Assembly: GCA_014361165.1 (NCBI GenBank)
Contig: JACIWD010000042.1
Location: 1 to 20,318, forward strand
Reading direction: 5' to 3'
DNA: 20,318 nucleotides
Source of the DNA: Candidatus Mnemosynella bozhongmuii
GTDB lineage: Archaea > Halobacteriota > Archaeoglobi > Mnemosynellales > Mnemosynellaceae
Within the stretch, counting starts at the first letter, position 1; each line of letters starts with the position of its first letter. The notes under the pieces are model-generated. The model saw nothing but the letters and a program-made list of their open reading frames with translations. It ran no database searches and was not told the origin of the DNA. A program made the position numbers and the translations under genes. Of this stretch, positions 7,133-14,839 are shown one piece after another.

Positions 7133-7573
7133 ATGGGTGAGATTGAGGAGAAGATAATGCATTCATGTTCGAGAATCTCGAAAAAATGGGGCTTTGGAGC
7201 TCCGCTTGGGAGAATTCTCGGTTTAATGCTTATAGAATCGAGACCGATGACGCAGAGTGAAATAAAGAGAGGTTCTGGCTACAGCAAGGGTCTTGTAAGC
7301 AGAACTCTGGCAAAGATGAGGGAACTCGGTATGGTTGAAGTTGAGAGAAACGGAAGAGAGCTGATATACTCTCTGAGATTCTCCCTTCCCAGCATTCTCA
7401 GTTTGATGGTTGAGAGATTTCTTGAAGAAGACATCAGACCGATTCTTGAGAATCTTTCGGAAATAGAATGGGATGGAGACAGGAGGAGGAAGCTGGAGAG
7501 AATGCTGAAGGAGTACTCTGCTCTAAGCACTGCAATCAAATCCTTCTCCTCAATTCTCAAGGAATATTTGTGA
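7133..7573 (+). CDS. MarR/GbsR-like winged-helix transcriptional regulator
   Basis: A 146-aa DNA-binding protein. Residues about 25-75 form the winged helix: LGRILGLMLIESRPMTQSEI, then a recognition helix region GYSKGLVSRTLAKMRELGMV, then a wing VEVERNGRELIYSL. The C-terminal part (SLMVERFLEEDIRPILENL to the end) is helical and could dimerise. The layout resembles GbsR and other MarR-type regulators that sense small ligands. GTG (7130) and ATG (7133) are adjacent possible starts; with a leaderless mRNA either could be used. It heads the long plus-strand run and lies 13 bases before the radical SAM gene, whose expression it probably controls together with its own. The ligand is not predictable. 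Confidence 0.82.
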   Translation: MGEIEEKIMHSCSRISKKWGFGAPLGRILGLMLIESRPMTQSEIKRGSGYSKGLVSRTLAKMRELGMVEVERNGRELIYSLRFSLPSILSLMVERFLEEDIRPILENLSEIEWDGDRRRKLERMLKEYSALSTAIKSFSSILKEYL

Positions 7574-7582
7574 GGAGGTGAT
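7574..7582 (+). promoter_or_regulatory. Perfect Shine-Dalgarno (GGAGGTGAT) setting the rSAM start
   Basis: GGAGGTGAT is fully complementary to the archaeal 16S rRNA 3' end and sits 4 bases before ATG 7587. A GTG at 7578 in the same frame lies inside this site and is therefore rejected as a start. Confidence 0.75.
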
Positions 7583-7586
7583 TCTC

Positions 7587-9242
7587 ATGAGTTCTCCCGA
7601 GATTATCCTGACTGCGGACGAGACAATGATGTCGAGATACAATGGAGGAATTTTTGTTGGCTTCTCGACCTGCATGCCGGCTGGAGTGATTCCTGAATGG
7701 CTCTATTTCAGATTAATTGCACCTCCTGTTCCGAGAAAGAATGGAAGAGCCCTTCAGTGCGACTTCGGGCTGAGGATTCTTGAAGCTGTGCTGAAAAAAG
7801 AGTTCGGAGAGGATGCAGTTGAGGTTGTTCATCCGAGAGACCTTGAGAGAGTTGCGGGAAAGGAAACAGAGATAATCGGAATCACCGGTCACGATTACCT
7901 CGGTCTGAACCCTCCGACCTCCGAGTTTGCAGACCTGTGCCCGACAGGAGAGCCTCTGAACAGAAAGAAATTCCTCGAACTGATGTCAAAGAGAGTTATG
8001 AAGGAGAAGACGGTCATAGCTGGAGGAAAGGCTGCATGGCAGCTTGCAGATGAGGAAATAATGAGGAAGCTGAACATAGATTATGTTTTCATAGGAGAGG
8101 CCGAGGTCACTGCTCCCGAAGTTTTCAGAAAGATTCTCAGCGGAGATGACCTTCCGAGGATAATCTGCGGGAAGGAGGCTGAAGTTGAGGAGATTCCGAA
8201 CATCAGAGGTGCAACGATTCACGGACTTGTGGAGATAGCAAGGGGATGCGGAAGAGGCTGCAAATTCTGCACACCAACAATGCAGAAATTCAGATGCAAG
8301 TCCGTGGAGCACATTCTCAGAGATGTTTCCGTGAATCTCATGAACGGACAGAGAAGCATCTGTCTGCATTCAGAGGATCTTCTCAGATACATGGCAGATG
8401 GACTGAGGGTTAACGAAGAGGCTGTCAAAAAGCTAATAAGAGAGGTAATCAGGCTCAAACCAGAGAAACTCGGAGTGAGCCATGTTGCTCTCTCCACAGT
8501 CTATCACAACCCGGAACTTCTCAGAGAGATCTCCGAGATGATTTACTCAAATCTCGATCAGAGCTTCATAGGAGTTCAGACAGGAATAGAGACTGGAAGT
8601 CCGAGACTGATGGAGATGTACATGAAAGGGAAATGCGCTCCCTCTCCTCCGGAGAAATGGCCCGAGATTGTCAGAGAGAGCATAGAAGTCATGAACGAGT
8701 GCAGATGGATTCCAGCGGCAACCATCATAAACGGACTTCCGGGAGAGAGAAAGGAGGATGTTCTGAAGACCATTGAGCTTGTTGAGGATCTCAGAAATTC
8801 GGAAGTTCTCATAGTTCCGATGAACTTTGTTTCAATGAGGGGTTCAGGGCTTGACAGAGAGAGGAGCTTCACAAAGGAGAAGATGCTTCCAGAGCACTGG
8901 GAGCTTCTCGGAATCTGCATTGAGCACGATGTGAGAGTTGGAAAAAGGCTCGTGAATCTCTATCTCAGAGGTCTCAAAAGCTATCCGGTCAGACTCATCT
9001 TCAGATATCTGATGAGAGCTGCAGAGAAATATGCAAGGAGGATGAAAAGAGGCGAGCCTCCAGTTGATTACTCCAAGATAGGGGCTCCGTCCCTCTTCTC
9101 AGTCAGAGGAAAACCGAGACATGATCTGCTGTTGAAAGATATATTAGATGGGAAGGGTAAAGTTTCAAGAGATGCAGAGAGATTGTCTCACGGTGATCAG
9201 GGAGAGGAGATCGATCAGAGAATTCTCGAACAGAAAGGTTGA
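7587..9242 (+). CDS. Radical SAM protein with N-terminal B12-binding-like domain, substrate unknown
   Basis: A 551-aa class-B-like radical SAM enzyme. An N-terminal Rossmann-like region (about 1-200) ends with AGGKAAWQLADEE (145-157) and IDYVFIGEAEV, typical of cobalamin-binding-like domains, but I see no DxHxxG motif, so corrinoid binding is doubtful. The radical SAM core follows: LVEIARGCGRGCKFCTP with C221-x3-C225-x2-C228 for the [4Fe-4S] cluster. Further signs are ICLHSEDLLRY, FIGVQTGIETGSPRLM, and NGLPGERKEDV. The C-terminal part (about 430-540) is helical and basic. Relatives with this domain order methylate or couple unactivated carbons, for example in lipid or cofactor synthesis; archaeal GDGT ring synthases are one such group, but I cannot place this protein among them. 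The last 24 codons overlap the nitroreductase gene in another frame. Confidence 0.85.
   Translation: MSSPEIILTADETMMSRYNGGIFVGFSTCMPAGVIPEWLYFRLIAPPVPRKNGRALQCDFGLRILEAVLKKEFGEDAVEVVHPRDLERVAGKETEIIGITGHDYLGLNPPTSEFADLCPTGEPLNRKKFLELMSKRVMKEKTVIAGGKAAWQLADEEIMRKLNIDYVFIGEAEVTAPEVFRKILSGDDLPRIICGKEAEVEEIPNIRGATIHGLVEIARGCGRGCKFCTPTMQKFRCKSVEHILRDVSVNLMNGQRSICLHSEDLLRYMADGLRVNEEAVKKLIREVIRLKPEKLGVSHVALSTVYHNPELLREISEMIYSNLDQSFIGVQTGIETGSPRLMEMYMKGKCAPSPPEKWPEIVRESIEVMNECRWIPAATIINGLPGERKEDVLKTIELVEDLRNSEVLIVPMNFVSMRGSGLDRERSFTKEKMLPEHWELLGICIEHDVRVGKRLVNLYLRGLKSYPVRLIFRYLMRAAEKYARRMKRGEPPVDYSKIGAPSLFSVRGKPRHDLLLKDILDGKGKVSRDAERLSHGDQGEEIDQRILEQKG
9135..9146 (+). promoter_or_regulatory. Possible internal promoter for the nitroreductase gene
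   Basis: AAAGATATATTA lies within the 3' end of the radical SAM gene. The TATA-like ATATATTA (9139-9146) is centred about 30 bases from the ATG at 9172, and no good Shine-Dalgarno precedes that ATG, so a near-leaderless start is possible. Confidence 0.3.
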
Positions 9243-9693
9243 TCCGCTGATAATAAAGAAGCTCGTGGAATACGGAAACTATGCTCCATCAGCAGGAAAT
9301 CTTCAGGCCAGAGATTTCGTCATTGTCACCGAAAAGAAGAGGGAGGAGCTCACCGAGGCTGCTCTCGGACAGAAGGTCATAAGAGAGGCTCCTGCTGTAA
9401 TCGTTGTCTGTGCAAATATTCCGAGAAGCTCGAAGAAATACGGAAAGAGGGGGACTCTCTTCGCAATTCAGGATGCAAGCGCGGCGGCTCAGAACATTCT
9501 CTTGGCTGCACATGCTCTCGGGCTCGGTGCATGCTGGGTTGGGGCATTCAGAGAGAAAATGGTCTCCGAGATTCTCGGACTTCCGGAAGGTGTTATTCCA
9601 GTTGCCATGATTGCGGTGGGATATCCGAAATCGATTCCTCCCAGCCCGGGAAGAGTTGATGTGGAGAAGCTCATTCACTGGGGAAGGTGGTGA
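9172..9693 (+). CDS. Nitroreductase-family FMN-dependent oxidoreductase
   Basis: A 173-aa flavoprotein of the nitroreductase superfamily, usually a dimer binding FMN at the interface and reducing substrates with NAD(P)H. Marks: VIRERRSIREFSNRKVD at the N-terminus (FMN phosphate-binding arginines), NYAPSAGNLQARDFVIV, the helix ASAAAQNILLAAHALGLG, ACWVGAF, and VIPVAMIAVGYP near the end. The physiological substrate of such archaeal proteins is generally unknown. The ATG at 9172 puts the conserved RRSIR motif at the usual distance; an in-frame ATG at 9148 is an alternative. It overlaps the radical SAM gene by 71 bases (95 with the longer start), which is unusually long. Its stop lies 3 bases before the elp3 start. 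Confidence 0.88.
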   Translation: MQRDCLTVIRERRSIREFSNRKVDPLIIKKLVEYGNYAPSAGNLQARDFVIVTEKKREELTEAALGQKVIREAPAVIVVCANIPRSSKKYGKRGTLFAIQDASAAAQNILLAAHALGLGACWVGAFREKMVSEILGLPEGVIPVAMIAVGYPKSIPPSPGRVDVEKLIHWGRW

Positions 9694-9696
9694 ATC

Positions 9697-11244
9697 TTGG
9701 ATTTCGGGGAGCTCATAGAGGAGATACTCTCGGGAAAGGATGTGCACAGGGCAAAAATTGAGTTCTCAAAGAAATATAAGATCGGCATACCGAAGAACAG
9801 TGAGATTCTGAAGCATGCCGGAGAGCACAGAGAGAGACTGATAGAAATTCTGAGAAAGAGGCCTGTCAGAACCAGCTCCGGAGTTTGTGTTGTCGCCATC
9901 ATGAGCTCCCCGGAGAGATGCCCTCACGGGAAGTGCGTTCCCTGCCCGGGAGGTCCGGATTCTCCGTTCAACTCTCCCCAGAGCTATGTCGGTCATGAGC
10001 CTGCTGCTCTCAGAGCGATTCAGAACAACTATGACCCTTATGAGCAGGTGAGATCAAGGCTCACGCAGCTCACGGAAATTGGACATTACGTGGATAAATG
10101 CGAGCTGATAATAATGGGGGGAACATTCACAGCAAGAGATGAGAACTATCAGAGATGGTTCGTGAAGGAAGCTCTGCATGCAATGAATGACTTTCCCGGA
10201 GAGAGAACTCCTGAGAAGAGTCTTGAAGAGGAGAAGAGGATTAATGAGAGGGCAAAAGTGAGAAATGTTGGAATAACATTTGAGACGAGACCGGATTGCG
10301 TTGATGAAAGAAGAGTTGACCTCATGCTTGAACTCGGTGGAACGAAGGTGGAAATAGGGGTTCAGAGCATCTATGATGATGTGCTGGAAAAAATAAAGAG
10401 GGGTCATGGAGTTAAAGAGGTTGTTGAGGCGAACAGAATTCTCAGAGATTCTGGCTTCAAAGTTGGATTCCACATGATGCCCGGTCTTCCGGGATCTGAC
10501 AGGGAGAGAGATCTGAAAATGTTCAGGGAGATTTTCTCGGATGAGAGATTCAAACCCGATTTTCTGAAGATCTATCCTACGCTCGTGGTCAGAGGAACAG
10601 AGCTTTATGAGATGTGGAGGAGAGGCGAATACGAACCTCTCAGCACCGAGGAGGCAGCTGAGCTGATTGCAGAGATAAAGAGAGAGCTTCCGGAATGGGT
10701 GAGGCTTCAGAGAGTTCAGCGAGACATTCCGGTTCACAAGATTGAAGCCGGAATAAAAAAGAGCAATCTCAGAGAACTCGCAAGAGAGATAATGAGGGAG
10801 AGAGGATGGAGATGCAGATGCATAAGATGCAGAGAGGCCGGTCACAGTTCCAGGGACATCTCAAAACTTGAATTTGAAATGATTGAACGAAGATACCGCT
10901 GCTGCGGTGGAGAGGAATTCTTCGTCTCCTTCGAATCCGGGGATGTTCTTGCAGGGTACATAAGACTGAGATTTCCGAAAAAGCCTCACAGAAGGGAGCT
11001 TCAGAACGCCTCAATAATAAGAGAGCTTCATATTTACGGACCTCTTGTTCCATTTGGAAGAAAGGGAACAGACAGGGTCTGTCAGCACAGAGGATTCGGA
11101 GAGAGACTCCTCAGGAGAGCGGAAGAAATTTCAAAGGAGGAAGGATTCGATAGAATTGCCGTGATATCCGGAATAGGAGTCAGGGAATATTACAGAAAGA
11201 GAGGATATGAGCTTGAAGGTCCCTACATGGTTAAGGAGCTCTGA
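9697..11244 (+). CDS. elp3: Elp3: tRNA U34 carboxymethyl synthase (radical SAM plus GNAT)
   Basis: Stand-alone archaeal Elp3 (515 aa), which uses acetyl-CoA and SAM to carboxymethylate wobble uridine 34 of tRNAs. The radical SAM domain has SSPERCPHGKCVPCPGGPDS with C75-x4-C80-x2-C83, then QSYVGHEPAALRAIQNNYDP, LIIMGGTFTA, FETRPD and VEIGVQSIYDDV. A Cys-rich zinc-binding stretch (CRCIRCREAGH, YRCCGGEEF) links to the C-terminal GNAT domain: RELHIYGPLVPFG, QHRGFGERLL for acetyl-CoA, and GVREYYRKRGYELEGPYM. The start is TTG at 9697, set by GGTGGTGA (9686-9693), which overlaps the previous stop. No other Elongator subunits are expected in archaea and none are present. The 3' end overlaps the next gene by 38 bases. 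Confidence 0.95.
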   Translation: MDFGELIEEILSGKDVHRAKIEFSKKYKIGIPKNSEILKHAGEHRERLIEILRKRPVRTSSGVCVVAIMSSPERCPHGKCVPCPGGPDSPFNSPQSYVGHEPAALRAIQNNYDPYEQVRSRLTQLTEIGHYVDKCELIIMGGTFTARDENYQRWFVKEALHAMNDFPGERTPEKSLEEEKRINERAKVRNVGITFETRPDCVDERRVDLMLELGGTKVEIGVQSIYDDVLEKIKRGHGVKEVVEANRILRDSGFKVGFHMMPGLPGSDRERDLKMFREIFSDERFKPDFLKIYPTLVVRGTELYEMWRRGEYEPLSTEEAAELIAEIKRELPEWVRLQRVQRDIPVHKIEAGIKKSNLRELAREIMRERGWRCRCIRCREAGHSSRDISKLEFEMIERRYRCCGGEEFFVSFESGDVLAGYIRLRFPKKPHRRELQNASIIRELHIYGPLVPFGRKGTDRVCQHRGFGERLLRRAEEISKEEGFDRIAVISGIGVREYYRKRGYELEGPYMVKEL

Positions 11245-11884
11245 ATGGAGAGATGCCATTTTCGATTTCAGATTTCTTCTTAACAGAGGTTATAAGAGAA
11301 AATCCGCACTTGACTTTGTGACATCGAGATACAGGCTGAGTAAAGAGGCGAGGAACGTCCTTTTCAGAAGCATCTATCCAAGAAACATCTGCGAGATGAG
11401 GAGCAGGAAGAGGAGAGATGAGGCTGATGTTCTCTGGGTGGATGGATTCAACGTTCTGATAACAGTGGAGAGCATCCTGAATGATGAAACGCTCATATTA
11501 TGTGATGACGGAGTTATAAGGGATTTTCGAGGTGTTTTCGGAAAATACAGATGGAATGAGAGAAGTGAGGAGGCGGTGAAGCTCATTGGAGAGAAGATAA
11601 AGGAGATTTCCGAAAATGCGATCATCCTTCTCGACTCGCAGGTGAGCAGAAGCAGGGAACTGGCTGGAGAACTTGAGAGAATGACCGGAATTGAGACCAG
11701 GGTTTCAAGAAGCGTTGACAGAGAGCTTAAACAGATGGAATTCGTTGCGACGAGCGATGGAACAATAATAGATGCTGTTAGAGGATTCATTGACATACCG
11801 AGAATGATTATTGAGGAGAGAGGAGGAGAAGTGTATTCAACAAGCATCGCAAATTTTTTAACTGTGGGAAAAGAGAGGCATTGA
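11207..11884 (+). CDS. DUF434-type protein with NYN/PIN-like domain, predicted nuclease
   Basis: A 225-aa protein with two parts. Residues about 10-70 form a basic helical domain (DFRFLLNRGYKRKSALDFVT, then RYRLSKEARNVLFRSIYPR) resembling DUF434. From about 75 onward is an alpha/beta domain with acidic residues at strand ends: VLWVDGFNVLITVES, LILCDDGVIRD, IILLDSQVSRSRELA and ATSDGTIIDAV. That DGFN...D...D pattern resembles NYN/PIN ribonucleases, with the basic N-terminus as possible RNA binder; the enzymatic role is inference. The ATG at 11207 has GAGAGGAT just upstream and lies inside the elp3 end; a TTG at 11213 is the only close alternative. Co-translation with elp3 suggests an RNA-related job, possibly on tRNA. 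Confidence 0.75.
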   Translation: MSLKVPTWLRSSEWRDAIFDFRFLLNRGYKRKSALDFVTSRYRLSKEARNVLFRSIYPRNICEMRSRKRRDEADVLWVDGFNVLITVESILNDETLILCDDGVIRDFRGVFGKYRWNERSEEAVKLIGEKIKEISENAIILLDSQVSRSRELAGELERMTGIETRVSRSVDRELKQMEFVATSDGTIIDAVRGFIDIPRMIIEERGGEVYSTSIANFLTVGKERH

Positions 11885-11897
11885 GAGGGGAATTTCT

Positions 11898-12335
11898 ATG
11901 CTTCCAAAATACTCGAAGATTCTCCTTCCCGTGGATGGTTCGGAATGCTCCAAAAAGGCAGCTCTCCATGCCTTCAGCATAGCGAGATCATACGGAGGCG
12001 AGATTTTCGCAGTTCATGTAATTGACATAGAGGAGGAGTTCCTCACAGGAACATATTACGAGGAACTGCTTCAGAAACTCAAAGAGAGAGGTCAGAAAAT
12101 TCTTGAGGAAATAGAGAGGATGGCGGAAGAACACGGAATAAAGGTTCAGAAGATTATAAAAACAGGAAATGAGGCGGAGGAAATTCTTGAGGCTGCTGAG
12201 GAGGTAAAAGCAGACCTCATAGTAATGGGTTCTCACGGAAAGAGTGCTCTTGCAAAGTTTCTGATCGGGAGCGTCAGCGAAAGAGTTATCAGACATTCGA
12301 AAATTCCGGTTCTCACAGTCAGAAGTTCGGAATGA
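11898..12335 (+). CDS. Universal stress protein, UspA family, ATP-binding type
   Basis: A 145-aa single-domain USP. The N-terminus reads KILLPVDGSECSKKAALHAF, the C-terminus ADLIVMGSHGKSALAKFLIG followed by SVSERVIRHSKIPVLTVR. The nucleotide motif G111-x2-G114-x9-G124-S is complete, so ATP binding and dimerisation are expected. GAGGGG lies 8 bases before the ATG. It lies 13 bases after the DUF434-type gene and overlaps the TctA-like membrane protein gene as ATGA. USPs are often placed beside transporters and thought to modulate them; its role here is not otherwise indicated. Confidence 0.92.
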   Translation: MLPKYSKILLPVDGSECSKKAALHAFSIARSYGGEIFAVHVIDIEEEFLTGTYYEELLQKLKERGQKILEEIERMAEEHGIKVQKIIKTGNEAEEILEAAEEVKADLIVMGSHGKSALAKFLIGSVSERVIRHSKIPVLTVRSSE

Positions 12336-13597
12336 TTGCGGAGGAGATTGCAGGAATAATCCTCTCAATATCTTTTGGAGTTTTTCTCGGAGTCATCTCG
12401 GGTTTGATTCCGGGATTGCACCCGAATACTTTCGCAATGCTCCTCGCATCGCTTGTGCTCCTCTCTGACTTCCCTCCGCTCTATGCAGCAATCATCATTC
12501 TCTCCTCATCGCTCGCAAACACATTTCTTGATGTCATACCCTCCATCTTCCTCGGCGCACCCGATCCCGAAATGGTTCTGAACGCCCTTCCCTCTCACGA
12601 GATGCTTCTTGAGGGGAGAGGGATAGAGGCTGTTAGACTCTCTGCTCTGGGATCTCTTCTCTCAGTTATTTTCTCCTTCGCTCTCATAGTCCCGCTCTCG
12701 CTCCTCTTCATGAAGTTTCAAAGAGAGATTCAGGAGTCCATGGCAGTCATTCTTGTTGCGGTCTCCTCCCTTTTAATTCTCAGCGAAAGCGAGGGGAGAA
12801 TAGAGAGCGAGGGAAAACTCAGATTTCTTTTTCCCAGGCTCAAAGCCCTCCTGATTTTCCTTCTCTCCGGTTTTCTCGGATATTTTGCATTTGAGGAGGA
12901 GCACAGAATCTCCTCTCAGTTCTCCTCCGTTCTCTTTCCAATGCTCAGCGGTTTTTTCGGAGCCTCTTTTCTCATAACAGCCCTCATGAGCTCTCCTGAA
13001 ATTCCAGAGCAGAAGGAGACAGAGATGAGAATTCCGAAAAAACTGAGGATCAGGGGAGCCCTTACAGGCGCACTTGCAGGAGCTTTTGTTGCATGGATTC
13101 CGGGAGTTTCCTCTTCCTCTGCAACCGTGATTTCAAGAATCTTCCTGCCAAGAAGTTCCTATGAAAGAGAGGAGTTCATAATTTCTGTGAGCAGTGTTAA
13201 TACAGCAAACATGATTCTCAGCCTTTGCGCACTTTTCACGGCTGGAAAGGCAAGAACAGGAGCAATGGTCTATTTGAAGAAGATATTTCCGGATATTTCT
13301 GTTGAATATTTCCTTTTCTTCCTTCTTCTCATCCTCTTCGTTTCCCTCATCTCATACAGGCTGACGATTTTCTTCGGAAGGGCTTTCGCAGAGAAAATTG
13401 TGAAGGTGAACTACAGAGCTCTCTGTCTCTCAGTCCTCCTCTTCATCTCATTCCTCGTGATTCTCATGACCGGTGTCTTCGGATTTCTGATATATCTGGT
13501 TTCAAGCTCCATCGGACTCCTCTCAGTCAGACTCGGGGTGAGGAGAGTTAACTGCATGGGCTCCCTCCTGTTTCCTCTTATCCTTTATTATCTATGA
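12332..13597 (+). CDS. TctA-like polytopic membrane protein (PF01970/DUF112-like)
   Basis: A 421-aa membrane protein with about 10 or more hydrophobic segments, related to the large TctA subunit of tripartite tricarboxylate transporters. The TctA signature appears twice: FGVFLGVISGLIPGLHPNTF at about 15-34 and GALAGAFVAWIPGVSSSSAT at 246-265, consistent with the internal inverted-repeat fold of the family. Soluble loops occur at about 150-170 and 218-240. No TctB or solute-binding TctC gene is nearby, so it either works alone or is a divergent archaeal group of unknown substrate. Translation is coupled to the UspA gene by an ATGA overlap. It is the last gene of the run and is followed by a hairpin. 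Confidence 0.8.
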   Translation: MIAEEIAGIILSISFGVFLGVISGLIPGLHPNTFAMLLASLVLLSDFPPLYAAIIILSSSLANTFLDVIPSIFLGAPDPEMVLNALPSHEMLLEGRGIEAVRLSALGSLLSVIFSFALIVPLSLLFMKFQREIQESMAVILVAVSSLLILSESEGRIESEGKLRFLFPRLKALLIFLLSGFLGYFAFEEEHRISSQFSSVLFPMLSGFFGASFLITALMSSPEIPEQKETEMRIPKKLRIRGALTGALAGAFVAWIPGVSSSSATVISRIFLPRSSYEREEFIISVSSVNTANMILSLCALFTAGKARTGAMVYLKKIFPDISVEYFLFFLLLILFVSLISYRLTIFFGRAFAEKIVKVNYRALCLSVLLFISFLVILMTGVFGFLIYLVSSSIGLLSVRLGVRRVNCMGSLLFPLILYYL

Positions 13598-13598
13598 T

Positions 13599-13648
13599 GA
13601 GAAACGGTGTTTCTCTTGAGCTCAGAACTGGTTTTAGACGGGTTTTTT
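13599..13648 (+). terminator. Hairpin and T-tract ending the 7133-13597 run
   Basis: GAGAAAC-GGT-GTTTCTC (13599-13615) is a perfect 7-base stem one base after the stop codon. T-rich stretches follow, ending with GGTTTTTT at 13641-13648. Archaeal termination depends mainly on the T-tract, so the T6 is the more probable end point and the hairpin may stabilise the mRNA end. Confidence 0.45.
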
Positions 13649-13650
13649 AG

Positions 13651-13663
13651 AAAAGAATATATT
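13651..13663 (+). promoter_or_regulatory. BRE/TATA promoter of the aminotransferase-rib run
   Basis: AAAAGAATATATT: a BRE-like AAAAG followed by the TATA box at 13655-13663. The predicted start is near 13685, leaving a leader of about 15 bases with GGTGAT (13691-13696) before ATG 13700. Confidence 0.55.
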
Positions 13664-13699
13664 GGGGAGCTTTTAATTCTGTGCTGAAAAGGTGATGGT

Positions 13700-14839
13700 A
13701 TGAGAGAAGGAAAGGAAACACTGATGATTCCCGGACCTGTTGAGCTTGATCCCAGAGTTCTCAGAGCAATGGCAAAACCCATGATTGCACACAGAGGAGA
13801 GGAATTCGGGAAGATTCTGGAAGAATGCCGGGAGATTCTTGGAGAGATTCTCAACACCTCAAATGATGTTCTGATCATCTCGGGCTCCGGAACAAGCGGA
13901 ATGGAGGCTGCAATCTCCAATTTCATAGGGAAGGGAGATAAAATTGCCGTTATCGAAAACGGAAAATTTGGAGAGAGATTTGCCGAAATCTCAAGAAGAT
14001 ACGGAGATCTCATTCACATAAAATATGAGTGGGGAGAGCCCGTCGAGCTGGGTGATGTGGAGGATGCGCTGAGAAAGGGTGCAACCGCAATTGCGATGGT
14101 TCACAACGAAACTTCTGTGGGTCTTCTGAATCCGGCTGAAAAGGTGGGAGAGCTGGCTGAAGAATACGGAGCTCTCTTCATTCTCGATGTCATCACAACA
14201 ATAGGAGGAGACCTCACAAAGATAGATGAGTGGAATGTTGATGTTGCGGTTGGGGGAACACAGAAGTGTCTCGGTGCACCTCCGGGACTCTCTGTTGTGA
14301 GTGTAAGCGAGGATGCGTGGAGGAGGATAAAGGAGACAAGACCCTACTATCTCGATCTTCTGGAATACAGGAAGAGCGCTGAGAAAAGAGAGACACCCTA
14401 CACTCCTGCAGTCCCGCTTTTCTTCGCTCTGAGGGAGGCTCTCGAGATAATAATGGAGGAAGGGATGGAGAAGAGGATAGAGAGACACAGAAGACAGGCA
14501 AAAGCCATAAGAGAGGCTGTTCTCGAGCTCGGTCTTGAGCTCTTCCCGAGGACAAATGAGGTGACGAATTATTCAAATACGGTGACTGCAATAAAGATGC
14601 CTGAGGGAGTTGAGGACAGAGAGCTGAGAGGAAAAATCAGAGAGCTCGGATACAGAATAGCCGGAGGACAGGGAAGACTGAAGGGCAGGATCTTCAGAAT
14701 AAGCAATATGGGTAACTTCACGACGAAGGACATCATAGGAGTCATTTCAGCTCTTGAGCTCACTCTCAGAGACATGAAGCTGATTGAAGAGATTGGAAGA
14801 GGAATAGAAAGAGCGTATGAGGTGCTGAAGGGCGCATGA
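13700..14839 (+). CDS. Class V aminotransferase (serine/alanine/aspartate transaminase type)
   Basis: A PLP-dependent class V aminotransferase (379 aa) of the alanine-glyoxylate / serine-pyruvate group. Features: IPGPVELDPRVLRAM at the N-terminus, SGSGTSGMEAA (PLP phosphate loop, 61-71), HNETSVGLLNP, D163 in ILDVITTIGG contacting the PLP nitrogen, and the Schiff-base lysine K189 in GGTQKCLGAPPG. The related Methanocaldococcus MJ0959 has broad specificity, including aspartate and phosphohydroxypyruvate (serine synthesis), so the exact substrate here is open. ATG 13700 is preceded by GGTGAT. The stop overlaps ribC as ATGA. Glyoxylate detoxification, serine synthesis and aspartate transamination are all possible. 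Confidence 0.88.
   Translation: MREGKETLMIPGPVELDPRVLRAMAKPMIAHRGEEFGKILEECREILGEILNTSNDVLIISGSGTSGMEAAISNFIGKGDKIAVIENGKFGERFAEISRRYGDLIHIKYEWGEPVELGDVEDALRKGATAIAMVHNETSVGLLNPAEKVGELAEEYGALFILDVITTIGGDLTKIDEWNVDVAVGGTQKCLGAPPGLSVVSVSEDAWRRIKETRPYYLDLLEYRKSAEKRETPYTPAVPLFFALREALEIIMEEGMEKRIERHRRQAKAIREAVLELGLELFPRTNEVTNYSNTVTAIKMPEGVEDRELRGKIRELGYRIAGGQGRLKGRIFRISNMGNFTTKDIIGVISALELTLRDMKLIEEIGRGIERAYEVLKGA

Noticed and set aside
10054..10845. 263-aa open frame on the minus strand
   Set aside because: Antisense to elp3, whose radical SAM and GNAT motifs are unambiguous. The frame has no start signal or family features.
12332..13597. Reading the TctA-like gene as a complete tripartite transporter locus
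   Set aside because: No TctB-like small membrane protein or TctC-like binding protein is encoded on either side; neighbours are UspA and an aminotransferase.
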